DNA of 17,509 bases from Caldifarciminota bacterium (GTDB lineage Bacteria; WOR-3; Hydrothermia; WGAB01): positions 1-17,509 of the forward strand of contig WGAB01000161.1 in NCBI GenBank assembly GCA_015489295.1. Direction: 5' to 3'. Position 1 is the stretch's first letter. Every line of letters begins with the position of its first letter. Of this stretch, positions 6,913-14,343 are shown piece after piece. The notes below the pieces were generated by a model. That model made no database searches and was not told the origin of the DNA. It saw only the letters and a program-made list of their open reading frames with translations. A program made the translations under genes and the position numbers.

Positions 6913-7249
6913 GGCCTCGCTGATCCAGGCGCTCCTGGAGCAGGTGCAGGATCTCGCGCGGCGAGAGGGGGCCCGAAGGATCCTGCGGATCCAGCTGCGG
7001 GTGGGCCGGTTCTCCACTGCCGTTCCCGAACTGTTAGAAAGCGCCTTCGAGATTCTGAAGCAGGGTACGCCGGCCGAGGAGGCCCGGCTGGACCTGCATC
7101 TCGAGCCCGCGCGGGTCCGCTGCGAGGCCTGCGGGCTGGAATACGAGCCCGAAGATCTGCCCTTTGTATGCCCCCGGTGCGGCACCTGGGGCGGCACCCT
7201 GCTCCAGGGCCGTGACCTGGTGATCGAGGCTGTGGACCTGGAGGTGTAG
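6905..7249 (+). CDS. hypA: Hydrogenase nickel metallochaperone HypA
   Basis: 114-residue protein of normal HypA length. The N-terminal Met-His2-Glu3 is the nickel-binding site. The zinc domain has two CxxC pairs, Cys73/Cys76 (CEACG) and Cys89/Cys92 (CPRCG), and the LRVGRFSTAVPELLESAFEIL segment is the family's central fold. HypA passes nickel to HypB and docks on the hydrogenase large subunit in the cytoplasm. The start ATG overlaps the hypB stop in ATGCATGA. It ends the maturation cluster. hypC, D, E and F are not nearby, so the set is split across the genome. Confidence 0.95.
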   Translation: MHEASLIQALLEQVQDLARREGARRILRIQLRVGRFSTAVPELLESAFEILKQGTPAEEARLDLHLEPARVRCEACGLEYEPEDLPFVCPRCGTWGGTLLQGRDLVIEAVDLEV

Positions 7250-7423
7250 GGTGGACCAGCGTCCCTGTGTTTCAAATCGGCACACTTCGGGGAATTCCAC
7301 TTCGGCACAGGACGCCCATCGACGAGCCAAATCCTTCCGGGATCCAGGAAAGCGCCGTTCCAGTCCTTTGGCTGGAATTTTGCAAGTTTCCTCACCCTCT
7401 AAACCACAAAAGGAGGTTTGGGT
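7250..7423 (+). promoter_or_regulatory. Gap before gdhA with a terminator-like hairpin
   Basis: No credible gene lies in these 174 bases. A hairpin TTCCAG (7358-7363)/CTGGAA (7372-7377) with an 8-base loop is followed directly by TTTT (7378-7381), a weak intrinsic terminator that could end the hyp operon. Downstream is a ribosome binding site AGGAGG (7411-7416), 7 bases before the gdhA ATG. I see no strong -35/-10 pair for gdhA; the gap is long enough to hold one. Confidence 0.45.
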
Positions 7424-8671
7424 ATGTCGGAGCTGAATCCCTGGAAGGTCGCCCAGAAACAGTTTGACGAGGCGGCCGAGGTCATGGGGCTGGACCCCAA
7501 CCTTCGGGAGGTGCTGCGGGAACCCAAGCGGGAACTCACGGTCCACTTCCCGGTCAAGATGGACGACGGCTCCATCAAGGTGTTCACCGGCCACCGGGTG
7601 CAGCACAACCAGGCCCGGGGTCCTTCCAAGGGGGGCATCCGGTACTCACCGGACGTCACCCTGGACGAGGTGAAGGCCCTGGCCATGTGGATGACCTGGA
7701 AAACGGCGGTGGTGAACATCCCTTACGGCGGTGCCAAGGGAGGCGTCCGCTGCAACCCCAAGGAGATGTCCCAGGCCGAACTGGAACGCCTCACCCGCCG
7801 GTTCGCCACCGAGATTTCCATCCTGATCGGTCCGGAAAGGGATATTCCGGCCCCGGATGTGAACACCAACCCCCAGGTAATGGCCTGGATCATGGACACC
7901 ATCTCCATGCACAAGGGCTACTCGGTGCCCGGTGTGGTCACCGGTAAGCCGCTGGAGATCGGGGGGTCCAAGGGCCGGAACGTGGCCACCTCCCTGGGCG
8001 GCCAGTATGTGGTGCGGGAGGCCGTCAAACGCGTGGGCCTGCAGCTGCCGGGCGCCAAGGTGGTGATCCAGGGCTTCGGCAACGCCGGCATGTACTCGGC
8101 CCAGTTCATGGTGGAGGATGGGGCGACGGTGATCGCCGTGTCCGACTCCAAGGGCGGCATCTACAACCCCAAGGGCCTGAACATTGACGAGGTCATCAAG
8201 GTGAAGCGGGAAACCGGCTCGGTGATCAACTACAAGGACGCCGACCGGGTGAGCAACAAGGAACTCCTGGAAATCCCCAACGACATCCTGGTGCCAGCGG
8301 CCCTGGAGAACCAGATTACCGACGAGAACGCCGATCGAATCCAGACCAAGATCATCCTGGAGCTTGCCAACGGCCCCACCACACCGGAGGCCGACAAGAT
8401 CCTCTGGGACAAGGGCGTGCTGATTCTGCCCGACATCCTGGCCAACGCTGGCGGCGTGACCGTGTCCTACTTCGAGTGGGTGCAGGACATCTACTCCTTC
8501 TTCTGGGAGGAGGACGAGATCCGGCGGCAGCTGGAGCGCATCATGCAGCAGGCTTATTACAGCGTGATGGAAAAGGTGGACAGCCTCAAGGTAAACCCGC
8601 GGATTGCTGCGTACATCCTGGCCATCGACCGGGTAGCCCGGGCCACCCAGATCCGGGGCATCTACCCGTAG
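7424..8671 (+). CDS. gdhA: Glutamate dehydrogenase (Glu/Leu/Phe/Val dehydrogenase family)
   Basis: 415-residue hexameric-type GDH catalysing reversible oxidative deamination of glutamate to 2-oxoglutarate and ammonia with NAD(P). The substrate domain has GPSKGGIRYSPDV (66-78), KALAMWMTWK (84-93) and the catalytic-lysine motif PYGGAKGG (100-107, Lys105). IPAPDVNTNPQVMAW follows. The nucleotide domain has GFGNAG (217-222) and AVSDSKGGIY, then PAALENQIT, LANGPTTPEAD and LPDILANAGGVTVSYFEW. All are family signatures, and the length is normal for this class. Cofactor preference cannot be decided by eye. I chose ATG 7424 for its 7-base distance from AGGAGG. Together with ald and the downstream ferredoxin it points to amino-acid catabolism. 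Confidence 0.96.
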   Translation: MSELNPWKVAQKQFDEAAEVMGLDPNLREVLREPKRELTVHFPVKMDDGSIKVFTGHRVQHNQARGPSKGGIRYSPDVTLDEVKALAMWMTWKTAVVNIPYGGAKGGVRCNPKEMSQAELERLTRRFATEISILIGPERDIPAPDVNTNPQVMAWIMDTISMHKGYSVPGVVTGKPLEIGGSKGRNVATSLGGQYVVREAVKRVGLQLPGAKVVIQGFGNAGMYSAQFMVEDGATVIAVSDSKGGIYNPKGLNIDEVIKVKRETGSVINYKDADRVSNKELLEIPNDILVPAALENQITDENADRIQTKIILELANGPTTPEADKILWDKGVLILPDILANAGGVTVSYFEWVQDIYSFFWEEDEIRRQLERIMQQAYYSVMEKVDSLKVNPRIAAYILAIDRVARATQIRGIYP

Positions 8672-8675
8672 GGTT

Positions 8676-8707
8676 CTTGCCCCTGGCCGCAAGCACCTGT
8701 AAATAAT
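8676..8707 (+). promoter_or_regulatory. Hairpin and possible weak promoter between gdhA and the ferredoxin gene
   Basis: A small hairpin CTTGC (8676-8680)/GCAAG (8689-8693) with an 8-base loop lies just after the gdhA stop. The AT-rich AATAAT (8702-8707) matches TATAAT at 5 of 6 positions. TTGCCC (8677-8682) could be its -35 box, although the 19-base spacing is long. The ferredoxin may therefore be transcribed both with gdhA and on its own. Confidence 0.3.
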
Positions 8708-8733
8708 TAGGCAAGCAAACAGGAGGAACGATC

Positions 8734-8994
8734 ATGGCCTACGTGATTACCGAACCCTGTGTCGGGGTGAAGGACCAGGCCTGCGTGGAAGTGTGTCCTG
8801 TGGACTGCATCCATCCGAAGGAAGGCGAACCCGACTTCGACAAGGAGCCCCAGCTCTACATCAACCCGGACGAGTGCATCGACTGCGGCGCCTGCGAGAG
8901 CGTGTGCCCGGTCCAGGCCATCTTCCCCGAAGACGCGGTTCCGGAGGAGTGGAAAGACTACATTGAGAAGAACCGCGCCTACTTCCAGAAGTAA
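8734..8994 (+). CDS. fdxA: Seven-iron ferredoxin ([3Fe-4S][4Fe-4S], Thermus type)
   Basis: 86-residue electron carrier. The first half has Cys9-x7-Cys17-x3-Cys21-Pro with no Cys at the position between Cys9 and Cys17 that would complete a second [4Fe-4S] cluster. The second half has Cys48-x2-Cys51-x2-Cys54-x3-Cys58-Pro ([13 protein letters not shown]). This is the ligand arrangement of 7Fe ferredoxins. The IEKNRAYF tail and the [16 protein letters not shown] segment closely resemble the Thermus ferredoxin as I recall it. An extra Cys25 is present. An ideal AGGAGG (8721-8726) precedes the ATG by 7 bases. Following gdhA by 62 bases, it may carry electrons released in amino-acid oxidation. Confidence 0.93.
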   Translation: MAYVITEPCVGVKDQACVEVCPVDCIHPKEGEPDFDKEPQLYINPDECIDCGACESVCPVQAIFPEDAVPEEWKDYIEKNRAYFQK

Positions 8995-9008
8995 GTTTCA
9001 GGGGTAGG

Positions 9009-9032
9009 CCCTCAATCGGCAGAACTTGAGGG
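9009..9032. terminator. Inverted repeat at the convergent ferredoxin/CDF ends
   Basis: CCCTCAA (9009-9015) and TTGAGGG (9026-9032) form a 7-base stem with a 10-base loop, beginning 14 bases after the ferredoxin stop and covering the CDF stop codon. There is no T-run on either side, so it is at best a weak two-way terminator or an mRNA 3'-end stabiliser. Confidence 0.35.
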
Positions 9033-9893
9033 GAAGGCCGGTTCCACGTGGACCGTCACCTTCCCCTCAATCTTTTTCGCGATCGCCCGCTCCAGCCGGG
9101 TGGCCAGGGCGTGGGCCTCGGACAGGGGCATGGAGGGCTCCACCTCCACATGGAGCGTAATCTCGGAGTAGTTGCCGTAGCCGTGGACCCGGATGCTGTG
9201 GGGGTTACGAAGCCCCGGGATCCGGGCAACCTCCTCGCGGATCAGGGATTCCAGGTGTGCTGAGGGGCCGGTACCCAGAAGCGAGGAGCCGATGTCCCGG
9301 ATCAGCCGGTACGCCAGGAACAGGATGAACCCGGCCACGGCCAGGCCCAGGATGCCGTCCACCCAGGGCACCCGGGGCTGGAGCAGGAGCCCCAGGGCCA
9401 CGGCATAGGAGGTTAGGGCATCGGTAAAGTGGTGGTAAGCGTCACTCTTGAGCCCCGGCGCCTCCAGGACTTCGCCGTACCGCTGAGAAACCCAGGCCAT
9501 GCCCTGTTTCACCAGGCCGGTGGCCACGATCACCAGGGCCACCCAGCCGGAAACCCCGGGCGAGGTGGGCTGCAGCACCCGGCCCACGGAGCGGACCATG
9601 ATCTCCAGGGCCACCATTCCGAGGATGACCGCCAGGGCAAAGCCCGACAGGAACTCGGCGCGACCGTGGCCGAAGGGGTGTTCCCGATCGGCCGGTTTCC
9701 GGGCAATGTGGGCACCCACCAGCACCAGGGCCGTGGTGAGGGCATCGGACAGGGTGTGGAAGGCATCGGCCTCCAGGGCCACGGATTGGAACCGCCAGCC
9801 GAAGTAAAACTTCACCAGGGCCAGCGCTGTGTTCAGCAGGATCATCCACAGGCCGACGGCCCGGATCTTTTCGTACCGGCGGGCAGTATTCAC
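9012..9893 (-). CDS. Cation diffusion facilitator (CDF) divalent metal efflux transporter
   Basis: 293-residue inner-membrane antiporter expected to export Zn, Fe, Mn, Co or Ni in exchange for protons. About six hydrophobic helices occupy residues 12-205. Helices 2 and 5 carry His46-x3-Asp50 (DAFHTLSDAL) and His154-x3-Asp158 (DAYHHFTDAL), a 2-His/2-Asp transport site more typical of zinc-type CDFs than the Asp-Asp/His-Asp set of FieF. HPFGHGRAEF (72-81) is the family loop motif. Residues 210-290 form the cytoplasmic metal-binding CTD (IRVHGYGNYSEITLHVEVEP). The start is GTG 9893, overlapping the plsY stop in GTGA. It is last in the minus-strand run. Confidence 0.9.
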   Translation of the reverse strand: MNTARRYEKIRAVGLWMILLNTALALVKFYFGWRFQSVALEADAFHTLSDALTTALVLVGAHIARKPADREHPFGHGRAEFLSGFALAVILGMVALEIMVRSVGRVLQPTSPGVSGWVALVIVATGLVKQGMAWVSQRYGEVLEAPGLKSDAYHHFTDALTSYAVALGLLLQPRVPWVDGILGLAVAGFILFLAYRLIRDIGSSLLGTGPSAHLESLIREEVARIPGLRNPHSIRVHGYGNYSEITLHVEVEPSMPLSEAHALATRLERAIAKKIEGKVTVHVEPAFPSSSAD

Positions 9894-10546
9894 GGCACGG
9901 GTGGCAGTTTCTTCTTTTCGCCGGCGTCGTACAGCAGCCGGTTCCAGAGGGCCCGGGCCAGGGGACGGCCCTGTCGCCGGTCTTCGGCAACGAACTGGAT
10001 CCGCCGAATCACGGCCATCGCCAGCGCGGTCCAGGTGAGCACCGTCGCCCAGGAGCCATAGGGGTTCAAGGCCGGCACCAGGGTTGCCACGGCCAGGCTC
10101 AAGAGCATCACCAGGATCCCGAGGGCCGTTTCCCGGAGCACCAGCGCAAAGAAGGCCACGATGAGCAGGCCCGGTACCAGCAACCGGGGGATGAGCACGA
10201 GATACAGGCCCAGGGTAGCGGCGATGCCCCGCCCCCCGGAAAACCGCAGGAACATGGTCCAGTTGTGGCCGGCCACGGCGGCCAGGCCGCCCAGCATCTG
10301 CACCTGGATGGGATACCCCAGGGCCCGGAGCAGCAGGGCAAAGGCGGCGGATTTGCCGAAGTCCAGGATGCCCGCGACAAGGCCGTAGATCAGGCCCACC
10401 TCGCGGGCCACATTGGAAGCCCCCACGTTGCCGGAGCCCACCCGGCGCAGGTCAATGCCCCGCACCCACCGGGCAATGAGGTACGAAAAGGGAATGGAGC
10501 CGACGAGATACCCCAGGAGGGCTATGAAGAGAACTTGCGGGCGCAT
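9890..10546 (-). CDS. plsY: Glycerol-3-phosphate acyltransferase PlsY
   Basis: About 218 residues, a normal length. This membrane enzyme transfers an acyl group from acyl phosphate to glycerol-3-phosphate, the first step of phospholipid synthesis. Motifs in order: GYLVGSIPFSYLIAR, then RRVGSGNVGASNVAR, then GHNWTMFLRFSGGRGIAAT, then NPYGSW. Several hydrophobic helices lie between them. The usual GGKG of the third motif is GGRG here, replacing a normally conserved lysine by arginine. The ATG 10546 gives the typical short N-terminus before the GSIP helix. A GTG at 10555 in the same frame is possible. Either start overlaps the end of dksA by 25-34 bases. The end overlaps the CDF start. Confidence 0.91.
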   Translation of the reverse strand: MRPQVLFIALLGYLVGSIPFSYLIARWVRGIDLRRVGSGNVGASNVAREVGLIYGLVAGILDFGKSAAFALLLRALGYPIQVQMLGGLAAVAGHNWTMFLRFSGGRGIAATLGLYLVLIPRLLVPGLLIVAFFALVLRETALGILVMLLSLAVATLVPALNPYGSWATVLTWTALAMAVIRRIQFVAEDRRQGRPLARALWNRLLYDAGEKKKLPPVP

Positions 10547-10881
10547 TCCGAACACACGTTGGTCCAGGGAATGAGCTCCAGCCGCTCCGGATCAATGGGT
10601 TTGCCGCAACTCTCGCAGATGCCATAGGAGCCGTTGTCCATCCGCTGGAGCGCCCGGTCAATGGCCCGCAGAAGGTCCAGTTCCCGGGTACTGAGCCGAG
10701 CCAGCATCTCCTCGCTGTAGGAGAAGTGTGCCCAGTCTTCCAGATCCATGGGCTCCTGGGTCATGTCGCCCCACCGCTCCTCCTCCTGGAGGGTTTCCTT
10801 CAGCATCCGGAGGATCCGCTGCTTCTCCTCCAGGAGCCTCCGGCGAAGCCGCTTCAGGGTTTTGTCATCCAGATGCTGCAT
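10522..10881 (-). CDS. dksA: DksA/TraR-family transcription factor
   Basis: 119 residues: a long basic N-terminal helix (LDDKTLKRLRRRLLEEKQRILRMLKE), a coiled-coil tip, a returning helix, and a C4 zinc finger (Cys89-x2-Cys92-x17-Cys110-x2-Cys113). The tip carries MDLEDWA, which fits the D-x-x-D-x-A motif (Asp46, Asp49, Ala51) that DksA inserts into the RNA polymerase secondary channel. A true DksA-like role with ppGpp is therefore likely. The frame extends 12 codons upstream to a TTG at 10917. I prefer ATG 10881, since a promoter -10 box ends 7 bases upstream of it. No Shine-Dalgarno sequence is evident. It sits between recX and plsY. Confidence 0.88.
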   Translation of the reverse strand: MQHLDDKTLKRLRRRLLEEKQRILRMLKETLQEEERWGDMTQEPMDLEDWAHFSYSEEMLARLSTRELDLLRAIDRALQRMDNGSYGICESCGKPIDPERLELIPWTNVCSECARKFSS

Positions 10882-10888
10882 GCGGGCT

Positions 10889-10917
10889 ATCTTAAGGGAG
10901 AACCCAAGGCCCGACAA
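10889..10917 (-). promoter_or_regulatory. Predicted internal promoter of dksA, leaderless type
   Basis: On the minus strand, -35 TTGTCG (10917-10912, 4 of 6) and -10 TAAGAT (10894-10889, 4 of 6) are separated by exactly 17 bases. The -10 box ends 7 bases before the dksA ATG, so initiation would fall on or next to the start codon. It sits in the 41-base gap after the recX stop and would let dksA-plsY-CDF be expressed apart from the upstream genes. Confidence 0.5.
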
Positions 10918-10922
10918 GGCGA

Positions 10923-11384
10923 CTACGCAGCCTCCAGGGCCTGCAACAGCCGATAAAAGGTTTCTGGAGGATGGCCCCGGCGGGCCAGGAAGGCCCAGAG
11001 GCGGCGCCTTAAGGCTTCTTCGTGGGGAGCCTCACGGGCCATGCGGCGAGCCCGCTCCAGGAGCCGCTGAAACACCGCATCCTCATCGTACAGGGCCTCC
11101 AGCAGGGCGCCGTAGGCCTCAGGCGAAAAGCCCTGGTACTGCAGTTCCCGTTCGATGCGCTCGCGGCTCCAGAGCTTGCGGATCTGGCCCAGGATAAAGG
11201 CCTCCAGGTACTCCCGGTCGTCCAGCATGCCTGCCGCCTCCAGGGAGGCGAGCACCCGCTGCACCTCCTCGACCGGGTACCCCCGGCGCCGGAGCCGCTG
11301 GGCCAGCTCCCGGCGTGAGCGGGGCCGAATCCGCAGGAGCCGAAGAGCGTAGGCTTCAGCAGACTCCCGACGTTTCCCTTTCAC
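10923..11384 (-). CDS. recX: Regulatory protein RecX
   Basis: 153-residue, very Arg-rich helical protein with the tandem three-helix repeats of RecX: AYALRLLRIRPRSRRELAQRLRRRGYP..EVQRVLASLEAAGMLDDREYLEAFI, followed by RIERELQYQGFSPE and a third repeat RRRLWAFLARRGHPPETFYRLLQAL. RecX binds RecA filaments and limits or remodels them. recA itself is not in the window. The start is GTG 11384, sharing GTGA with the stop of the upstream lipoprotein gene, so it is translationally coupled to a gene of unrelated function. Confidence 0.88.
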   Translation of the reverse strand: MKGKRRESAEAYALRLLRIRPRSRRELAQRLRRRGYPVEEVQRVLASLEAAGMLDDREYLEAFILGQIRKLWSRERIERELQYQGFSPEAYGALLEALYDEDAVFQRLLERARRMAREAPHEEALRRRLWAFLARRGHPPETFYRLLQALEAA

Positions 11385-13012
11385 GGCTTTCCATGGGAAG
11401 GCCCCAGGTCGCCCAGGGCGTTGTCCTCAAAGGTGTTCCGGCTCAGAATCTCCTGCCGGTAGGCCGGGGTGTCGGCACTGCCCCTCAGATACACCCCGTA
11501 GGTGTGGCTGTAGCGGATCAGGTTACCCTCCAGCACCGGCACCTGGGTGTCGGTGATGACCACGATGCCGGAATCCGACTGGGTGCGCACGTCCCCCCCG
11601 TACTCCAGGATGCAGGAGTCCAGGCGGGTACCAGCCACGGTTTCCGGCCCGAACCGCAAACTGCGCCAGGCGGGATTTGCGAGATCGCGACCGGTGAACC
11701 GTACACCGCGGGCCACCAGGCCGGCCGGCCCGCTGGATCCCACCCACAGGCCGGCATAGTCGTAAAATCGGAGTTCCAGACCGGGCAACAGGGTCAGGAT
11801 CGTGGGTGTCCCGTTCTCCGCAGCCAGGATCAGGTTGCCGGTGAACACCACGGGTGCGCCCGGTGAGCGCCAGGTGTCGGAGGCGGTGACCTGGGCGGAG
11901 GTCACCCGGATCCAGGGCGAGGGATTGTCATTCAGCGAAAACTTCAGGGGTGCGGCCAGAATACGGGCATGGCGGAGAATGACGGGAACGGCACCGGCCC
12001 CGGACACGGTCACCTCCCACACGGAATCCGGCACCACCCCCAGGTCTACGCCGGTGCCCGGAGGCGATGTCACCGTGCCCTCGACCCACTTCACCGGGCC
12101 GCTGCCGGGCCGTACTCGTACGGCGGCGAATGCCGGGGTTCCGGCGGCCTCGAGGGTGACGTCGCGCCAGTCCAGGCTCCCCCCGTCCACCCACACCCCG
12201 GGCCAGGAGGTGCCCAGGGGTGTCAGCAACACCTGACGTGCCCGGAATACGCCTCCGGCCAGCACCCGGATCTGCCCCCGGAGCCGGAGGTGTCCCCCGG
12301 CCAGGTCCAGCGTATCCGTGAGTTCCAGGTCGCCGTCCAGGTGCACGGGGTTCTGGGCCCCGGGCCGTAGCAGGATCGGGCGCTGCACCCGCACCGACCG
12401 GTCGATCCACACCCCTGCCCGGCTCCCGTTCCCCAGCCAATTGGTGGAATCCAGGTTCTGCAGGGCCTCCAGGTCCTGGCAGAGCACCGGGTACCAGCCG
12501 TTGTCCTCCAGGCGATTGAACCGAAACGTCTGGAACCGGGCCCCAGCGTCCAGGTACACGCCGAACCCGGCGTTTTCATGGATCCAGGTATGGGTTACCG
12601 TGGTTTTTTCGGTGGAATACACGAGCAGGGCAGCGGGCATGCCCGTCCCCCGGATCTCACAGAAGGACAGGTGCGAGCCGGCCTCGGCCGCGCTCAGCCG
12701 TATCCCCTGCCACGAGTCGCCCTCCAGAACCACGGGCTGCAGGGAATCCCCCAGGGCCAGCAGGCTGCCGCCGGTTTCCACGAGCAAAGCATGGGGCCCC
12801 TGAAACACCAGATGGGCTCCGGCTTCCAGGCGCAGCACGGCGCCCCGCACCACCACCGGCCCGGCAAACTCGTACCGCCCGGCGGGCAGGGAGGTATCCC
12901 GGGTCACCACCCAGGCCTCCACGGGCGGTGCCGTCACCGGCGGAGTCTTCCGGGAACAGGAAGGGCCCAACAGGGCCAGAAGCCACAGAAACAGCAGGAT
13001 TCGGCGGCTAAT
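11381..13012 (-). CDS. Parallel beta-helix lipoprotein, probable ATT start
   Basis: Starting at ATT 13012 the product has 543 residues. The first 18 form a lipoprotein-like signal peptide (basic SRR, hydrophobic ILLFLWLLALLG, then PSC with Cys19). The mature part is about 520 residues rich in Gly, Val, Leu and Asp. It has repeating short strands and right-handed beta-helix phrases (TWIHENAGFGVYLDAG, FNRLEDNGWYPVL, GNLIRYSHTYGVYLRG), like PbH1/NosD-type proteins that bind or cleave carbohydrate. No catalytic motif is recognisable. The frame opens after an in-frame TGA, and the only codons before the hydrophobic core are GCA AGG ATT AGC. AAAGGAG (13029-13023) lies 10 bases before ATT, which overlaps the upstream TAG in ATTAG. 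A TTG at 12970 would delete the signal peptide. Confidence 0.72.
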   Translation of the reverse strand: MSRRILLFLWLLALLGPSCSRKTPPVTAPPVEAWVVTRDTSLPAGRYEFAGPVVVRGAVLRLEAGAHLVFQGPHALLVETGGSLLALGDSLQPVVLEGDSWQGIRLSAAEAGSHLSFCEIRGTGMPAALLVYSTEKTTVTHTWIHENAGFGVYLDAGARFQTFRFNRLEDNGWYPVLCQDLEALQNLDSTNWLGNGSRAGVWIDRSVRVQRPILLRPGAQNPVHLDGDLELTDTLDLAGGHLRLRGQIRVLAGGVFRARQVLLTPLGTSWPGVWVDGGSLDWRDVTLEAAGTPAFAAVRVRPGSGPVKWVEGTVTSPPGTGVDLGVVPDSVWEVTVSGAGAVPVILRHARILAAPLKFSLNDNPSPWIRVTSAQVTASDTWRSPGAPVVFTGNLILAAENGTPTILTLLPGLELRFYDYAGLWVGSSGPAGLVARGVRFTGRDLANPAWRSLRFGPETVAGTRLDSCILEYGGDVRTQSDSGIVVITDTQVPVLEGNLIRYSHTYGVYLRGSADTPAYRQEILSRNTFEDNALGDLGPSHGKP

Positions 13013-14339
13013 CCTTGCTCAACTCCTTTCCGACGGCAAAGATCTTGGGAAGCAGTTTGCGTTCGTACGCCGCGCGTTCCAGCTCCTCACGGAACTTGGG
13101 ATGGGCGATCTCGATGAGGGCCCGGGCGCGTTCGCGGAGATTGCGGCCGTGCAGGTCGGCCACCCCGTACTCGGTGACCACATAGTGGACATCGGCCCGG
13201 GAGGTGACCACACCGGCGCCCCGCTTGAGGTAGGGCACGATCCGGGAGATGGTGCCGCCCTTGGCCGTAGAGGGCAGGGCGATGATGGGTTTGCCGCCCT
13301 TGCTCTCGGCCGCACCCCGAATAAAGTCCACCTGACCCCCGAAGCCGCTGTAAATGTACTCGCCAATGGAATCCGAACACACCTGGCCTGTCAGGTCCAC
13401 CTCCAGGGCGGAGTTGATGGACACCATGTTGTCGTTCTGGGCAATGATGAAGGGATGGTTCGTGTAGTCCACGGGGTGGAGTTCAAACACCGGGTTGTCG
13501 TCCACAAACTCGTAGAGCCGCCGCGACCCCAGGATAAAGGTGGACACCACCTTGCCCGGGTGCAGGGTTTTGCGGGCGCCGGTAATGATGCCCTTCTCGA
13601 TGGCCTCCATCACGCCGTCGGAGGCCATCTCGGTGTGCACGCCCAGGTCGCGCTTGCCCTCCAGGCCAGCCAGCACGGCGTCGGGGATGGCGCCAATGCC
13701 CAGCTGGAGGGTGGCGCCGTCGTCAATCAGATCGGTGATGTAACCCGCGATCTTCTTTTCCAACTCGCCGAAGGTGCCCCGCCGGAACTCCGGCAGGTCC
13801 ATGGACACCTCCACGATCTTGTGCACCCGGGACACATGCACGAAGGAATCGCCGTGGGTGCGGGGCATCTTGTCGTTCACCAGGGCGATGATGGTCTTGG
13901 CGGTTTCCACCGTCACCTTGGAGGCCATCACCTCCACGCCGAAGCTCATGAAGCCGTGTTCGTCGGGTGGCGACAGGTGCACAATGGCCACATCTAAAGG
14001 CAGTTTCTCGCGCAGGATCCGCGGGATCTCGTGCAGGTGGATGGGCACATAGTCGGCCCGGCCGGAGTTCACGGCCTCCCGATCGGCCGGCCCCACGAAC
14101 AGGGAGTTGTGGCGGAAATGGCCCTCCATCTCCGGGCGCGACAGCGGGTCTTCGCCCAGAAGCAGCACATGGACCAGCTCAACGTTTTCCAGTTCGTCCT
14201 TGCGGCGGGCCAGGGCCTCCAGGATGGGGAACGGGGTAGCGGCGTTGCCCGAAATGTACACCCGCTGGCCCGACTGGATCACCTGAACGGCCTCGTCGGC
14301 CGTGCATACCTTTGCCTTGTAGTCGTCGATCCACGCCAT
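13008..14339 (-). CDS. Acetyl-CoA hydrolase/transferase family CoA-transferase (4-hydroxybutyrate CoA-transferase-like)
   Basis: 443-residue cytoplasmic enzyme that exchanges CoA between carboxylates through a glutamyl-CoA intermediate. LQLGIGAIPDAVL (211-223) and LGVHTEMASDGVMEAI (232-247) match the family. Glu237 aligns with the catalytic glutamate near position 238 known for clostridial 4-hydroxybutyrate CoA-transferase, and the length is close to that enzyme. SPPDEHGFMSFGVEV and IYSGFGGQVDFIRGAA are further family signatures. The physiological acid could be acetate, 4-hydroxybutyrate, propionate or another short chain. ATG 14339 lies 4 bases after the ald stop, with a strong GGGGGAGG in the end of ald. 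Pairing with ald fits fermentation of amino acids to acids. Confidence 0.9.
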   Translation of the reverse strand: MAWIDDYKAKVCTADEAVQVIQSGQRVYISGNAATPFPILEALARRKDELENVELVHVLLLGEDPLSRPEMEGHFRHNSLFVGPADREAVNSGRADYVPIHLHEIPRILREKLPLDVAIVHLSPPDEHGFMSFGVEVMASKVTVETAKTIIALVNDKMPRTHGDSFVHVSRVHKIVEVSMDLPEFRRGTFGELEKKIAGYITDLIDDGATLQLGIGAIPDAVLAGLEGKRDLGVHTEMASDGVMEAIEKGIITGARKTLHPGKVVSTFILGSRRLYEFVDDNPVFELHPVDYTNHPFIIAQNDNMVSINSALEVDLTGQVCSDSIGEYIYSGFGGQVDFIRGAAESKGGKPIIALPSTAKGGTISRIVPYLKRGAGVVTSRADVHYVVTEYGVADLHGRNLRERARALIEIAHPKFREELERAAYERKLLPKIFAVGKELSKD

Positions 14340-14343
14340 GGTT

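Noticed and set aside
10882..10917. Longer DksA starting at TTG 10917
   Set aside because: The 12 extra residues are not typical, and the codons overlap the predicted promoter that points to ATG 10881.
13101..13997. 298-codon open frame on the plus strand
   Set aside because: It is antisense to the CoA-transferase, with no motif and antisense-like composition.
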